A DNA stretch of 5,991 bases, taken from positions 1 to 5,991 of the forward strand of contig CALVJE010000067.1 of assembly GCA_944331725.1 (NCBI GenBank), given 5' to 3'. This DNA comes from an uncultured Bacilli bacterium (GTDB taxonomy: Bacteria > Bacillota_I > Bacilli_A > RF39 > UBA660). A program made the position numbers and the translations under genes. Numbering within the stretch: the stretch's first letter is position 1; the number at the start of each line of letters is the position of its first letter. Below, piece after piece: positions 4,793 through 5,991 of this stretch. The notes under the pieces were generated by a model. It was given only the letters and a program-made list of their open reading frames with translations. It made no database searches and had not been told where the DNA came from.

Positions 4793-5991
4793 TTAATCCT
4801 CTTTTACTCTTAGTATTCTTAAAGCATTAATAATAGCGATAACTGAGACACCAACATCGGCAAAGACTGCTGCCCACATTGTTGTTGCTCCTATGGCGCT
4901 TAGTAATAATACAAGTATTTTAACTGTGATAGCGAATACAATATTCTCTTTTACTATTTGCATTGTCTTTTTACTTATTTTAATGGCATTTGCAAGTTTA
5001 GATGGTTCATCTGTCATAATTACGATATCTGCTGCTTCAATTGCAGCATCACTACCAAGTCCTCCCATCGCTACACCTATATCAGATAAGGCTAGAACAG
5101 GAGCATCATTAATACCATCTCCTATAAATACTAGTTTACCATCAATACTTTTTTCTTGCATTAAAGATTCTACTTTTTTAACTTTATCTTGAGGAAGTAG
5201 TTCAGCATAATACTTATCTAGTTTTAATTCTTTTGAGACATTTTTACTAATTTCTTCTCTATCTCCTGTTAACATTACTATTTTCTTAACATTATTTCTT
5301 CTAAATTCTTTAACTGCTTTATAAGCATCATCTTTAATTTTATCAGAGATAATGATAGAACCTACACATTTATTATCAATAGCGATATAAATAATTGTTC
5401 CTATGTCATTACTCTTTTTATAGTCGATGTTATACTCTTCCATTAATTTCTCATTACCTACTAGAACTTCTTTAGACTCTACTTTTGCAATAACACCTTT
5501 ACCTTTAAGTTCTTTAGTTTTAGTAACTAGTTTTTCATTAATATCTTTACCATAAGCTTCTTTAATAGATAAGGCGATAGGATGATTAGAGTAATTTTCT
5601 GCATAACTTGTATATCTTAATAAGTCTTCATCGGAATAGCCTACGGCATCTACTTTTTGGACTTTAAAGATTCCTTCGGTTAGAGTTCCTGTTTTATCAC
5701 AAACAACTATTTCGGTGTTTGCAAGAGCTTCTAGATAATTACTACCCTTTACTAAAACACCTATTTTGGATGAGGCACCAATTCCTCCAAAAAAACTTAA
5801 AGGTATTGATATTACTAAGGCACAAGGACAAGAGACAACTAAGAATGATAAAGCACGATATATCCAAGTTTTAAAGTTACTATCTAATATTAAAGGAGGA
5901 ATAAATGCAAGAAGAATAGCGATTATTACAACTATTGGAGTGTAGTATTTAGCAAATTTACTGATAAAGTTTTCTGATTTAGATTTTCTAC
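4793..5991 (-). CDS. cadA: Zn/Cd/Pb-type P1B-2 ATPase, C-terminal two-thirds (partial)
   Basis: The frame runs openly from the window edge (first full codon at 5989) to TAA at 4793-4795, giving 398 residues. The N-terminal part, including any metal-binding domain, the first membrane segments and the actuator, is outside the window. The visible part starts in the linker before segment 5 (SENFISKFAKYYTP). It then shows the metal site SCPCALVISIP (Cys54, Cys56 of this fragment), the phosphorylation site DKTGT (Asp98), His136-Pro137, GKG (163-165), TGD (241-243) and GDGIND (290-295). Segment 7 has Asn349-x7-Lys357 and segment 8 has Asp378-x-Gly380. That combination with CPC marks subgroup P1B-2, exporters of Zn(II), Cd(II) and Pb(II). 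The Met at 5443 is internal (residue 183), not a start. The exact metal preference, and hence cadA versus zntA, cannot be settled. It is co-transcribed with copA downstream. Confidence 0.93.
   Translation of the reverse strand, partial: RKSKSENFISKFAKYYTPIVVIIAILLAFIPPLILDSNFKTWIYRALSFLVVSCPCALVISIPLSFFGGIGASSKIGVLVKGSNYLEALANTEIVVCDKTGTLTEGIFKVQKVDAVGYSDEDLLRYTSYAENYSNHPIALSIKEAYGKDINEKLVTKTKELKGKGVIAKVESKEVLVGNEKLMEEYNIDYKKSNDIGTIIYIAIDNKCVGSIIISDKIKDDAYKAVKEFRRNNVKKIVMLTGDREEISKNVSKELKLDKYYAELLPQDKVKKVESLMQEKSIDGKLVFIGDGINDAPVLALSDIGVAMGGLGSDAAIEAADIVIMTDEPSKLANAIKISKKTMQIVKENIVFAITVKILVLLLSAIGATTMWAAVFADVGVSVIAIINALRILRVKED
4797..4802 (-). promoter_or_regulatory. Ribosome binding site of copA within the end of cadA
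   Basis: AGAGGA on the minus strand lies 6 nt before the copA ATG and within the last codons of the upstream ATPase gene. With a 2-bp intergenic gap this arrangement suggests translational coupling of the two pumps. Confidence 0.65.

Noticed and set aside
4893..5192. Plus-strand 99-codon frame
   Set aside because: It is antisense to the conserved C-terminal half of the P1B-2 ATPase.
4793..5443. A separate 216-aa truncated ATPase starting at 5443
   Set aside because: The frame continues without a stop to the window edge and encodes the CPC and DKTGT regions, so the Met at 5443 is internal to a longer gene.

Overview
The window is AT-rich and looks like a low-GC Gram-positive bacterium (Bacilli, Clostridia or a Mycoplasmatota-like relative). 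The evidence is strong purine-rich Shine-Dalgarno sites, consensus sigma-A-type promoters, AGA/TTA-rich codon use, a lipoprotein signal and P-type ATPases of Firmicutes type. Every tryptophan I could check in the genes is TGG, and the five complete gene ends are TAA or TAG, so the standard bacterial code fits. I cannot name the species.

Layout. (1) Bases 1-144, plus strand: the middle of an ABC transporter ATPase that stops abruptly in its signature motif (SLSGGMRQRVG, then TGA). The rest of the gene is absent from the window, so this is a broken gene or a rearrangement junction. (2) Bases 161-189: a bidirectional terminator hairpin between the fragment and the convergent minus-strand genes. 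(3) Bases 219-2454: three minus-strand genes I do not recognise: a 172-aa protein (1936-2454), a 250-aa lipoprotein (1071-1823) and a 271-aa cytoplasmic-looking protein (219-1034). Two strong promoters drive them, and both overlap or flank inverted repeats. The last two genes form an operon. (4) Bases 2571-2603: a terminator closing the metal-ATPase operon. (5) Bases 2610-5991: two adjacent heavy-metal P1B-type ATPases on the minus strand. The upstream one is Zn/Cd/Pb type (CadA/ZntA, P1B-2, cut by the window edge). The downstream one is a complete copper exporter (CopA, P1B-1). They are 2 bp apart and almost certainly co-transcribed.

How it fits together. The two ATPases form a metal-efflux operon that would export divalent soft metals and Cu(I). 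It ends at a clear terminator and is followed by the unknown, separately promoted three-gene cassette. The cassette lies between that terminator and the broken ABC gene, which makes it a candidate acquired or rearranged block. The two cassette promoters share a 12-bp identical block at the -35 and more similarity further upstream, which suggests common control or an ancestral duplication. No gene-free stretch exceeds 300 bases. I see no RNA genes, CRISPR array, transposase or insertion sequence.
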